This document shows positions 9,390 to 9,668 of a stretch of DNA of 9,668 nucleotides, one piece after another. Position numbers and translations under genes: made by a program. The notes beneath the pieces are model-generated. The model saw only the letters and a program-made list of their open reading frames with translations, did no database searches and was not told where the DNA came from. The DNA is from Nitriliruptoraceae bacterium (GTDB lineage Bacteria > Actinomycetota > Nitriliruptoria > Nitriliruptorales > Nitriliruptoraceae), in NCBI GenBank assembly GCA_007121975.1, contig SKJO01000420.1:1-9668 (forward strand), written 5' to 3'. Position 1 is the stretch's first letter. Every line of letters starts with the position of its first letter.

Positions 9390-9668
9390 TCACAGCACCA
9401 GCGGGCGCGGGGGGTGGACCAGCAGGTCCGGTCGCCGGCGCCACACCTGCGGATCGACCACCTCGACGTACAGCTCGAGCTCGTTGCCGTCGGGGTCCGC
9501 GAGCGCCAGCCCGTGGGTCACCCCGCGATCGACCATCCCCAGCACCTCGACGTCGGCGGCGACGAGCCGGGCATGGATCGCGCGCAGCGCGTCGTCGTCG
9601 TCACCGACCTTGCAGCCGAGGTGGGCGAGCCCCACCCGCCGGGTGGTCGCCACCGGCTCGGCGTCGAA
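9390..9668 (-). CDS. VOC-superfamily (glyoxalase/dioxygenase-fold) protein, 5'-truncated by window edge
   Basis: Only the C-terminal 92 residues are in the window. The frame stays open to the right edge, so the GTG at 9651-9653 is probably internal rather than the start. The visible part is one beta-alpha-beta-beta-beta module of the vicinal oxygen chelate fold. GLAHLGCKV supplies a likely metal-binding His, DRGVTHGLALADPDGNELELY supplies the conserved DPDGN turn and a likely metal-ligand Glu, and the tail ends in Pro-rich PPRPLVL. Family members include glyoxalase I-like isomerases, catechol 2,3-dioxygenase-type ring-cleaving enzymes and antibiotic-binding proteins; the visible half does not say which. 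The stop codon is at 9390-9392. It reads in the same direction as the histidine kinase but is separated by 226 bases, so co-transcription is uncertain. Confidence 0.85.
   Translation of the reverse strand, partial: FDAEPVATTRRVGLAHLGCKVGDDDDALRAIHARLVAADVEVLGMVDRGVTHGLALADPDGNELELYVEVVDPQVWRRRPDLLVHPPRPLVL

Noticed and set aside
9256..9444. 62-codon minus-strand frame between the VOC gene and the kinase
   Set aside because: It overlaps the end of the VOC gene in another frame and is almost entirely Gly/Pro/Ala/Arg, as expected of non-coding GC-rich DNA.

Overview
The window is high-GC bacterial DNA with actinobacterial character. Individual 60-base lines in the outer genes reach roughly 75-78 % GC, codons are strongly G/C-ending, and the topoisomerase proteins resemble actinobacterial type IIA enzymes, including a mycobacterial-type second GyrA box. 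Genus and species cannot be read from the sequence.

Layout. Bases 3-1166 hold the 3' part of a GyrB/ParE-type topoisomerase B subunit, whose 5' half lies outside the window. Bases 1167-1499 are a gene-free spacer with candidate regulatory elements. Bases 1500-4262 form a tight three-gene operon on the + strand: a seven-helix membrane protein of unknown family, a GMC-family FAD oxidoreductase (14-bp overlap with the first gene), and a small protein with a Tat-type signal (4-bp ATGA overlap). A short spacer follows, then the A subunit of the topoisomerase (4443-6875). Convergent to it, on the minus strand, are a soluble multi-PAS histidine kinase (6953-9163) and, at the right edge, the C-terminal part of a VOC (glyoxalase/dioxygenase-fold) protein.

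Reading. In most actinobacteria the B and A subunit genes are adjacent. Here they are separated by about 3.3 kb of visibly lower GC (single lines as low as about 48 %) with codons such as TTA, ATA and CTA that I do not see in the flanking topoisomerase genes. The cassette therefore looks acquired. Its gene order suggests a secreted or envelope-facing redox enzyme: the GMC subunit has no signal of its own, the small partner carries the twin-arginine signal and would carry it across the membrane, and the polytopic protein is a candidate membrane partner. No cytochrome c subunit is encoded in the cassette. Substrate and electron acceptor are unknown.

The topoisomerase A subunit lacks a recognisable GyrA box in the first blade of its C-terminal domain but has a KGRGGKG motif in a late blade. 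The pair may therefore be a gyrase variant or a topoisomerase IV-like second enzyme. The histidine kinase has no response regulator gene beside it within the window. No tRNA, rRNA, CRISPR array or transposase was seen.
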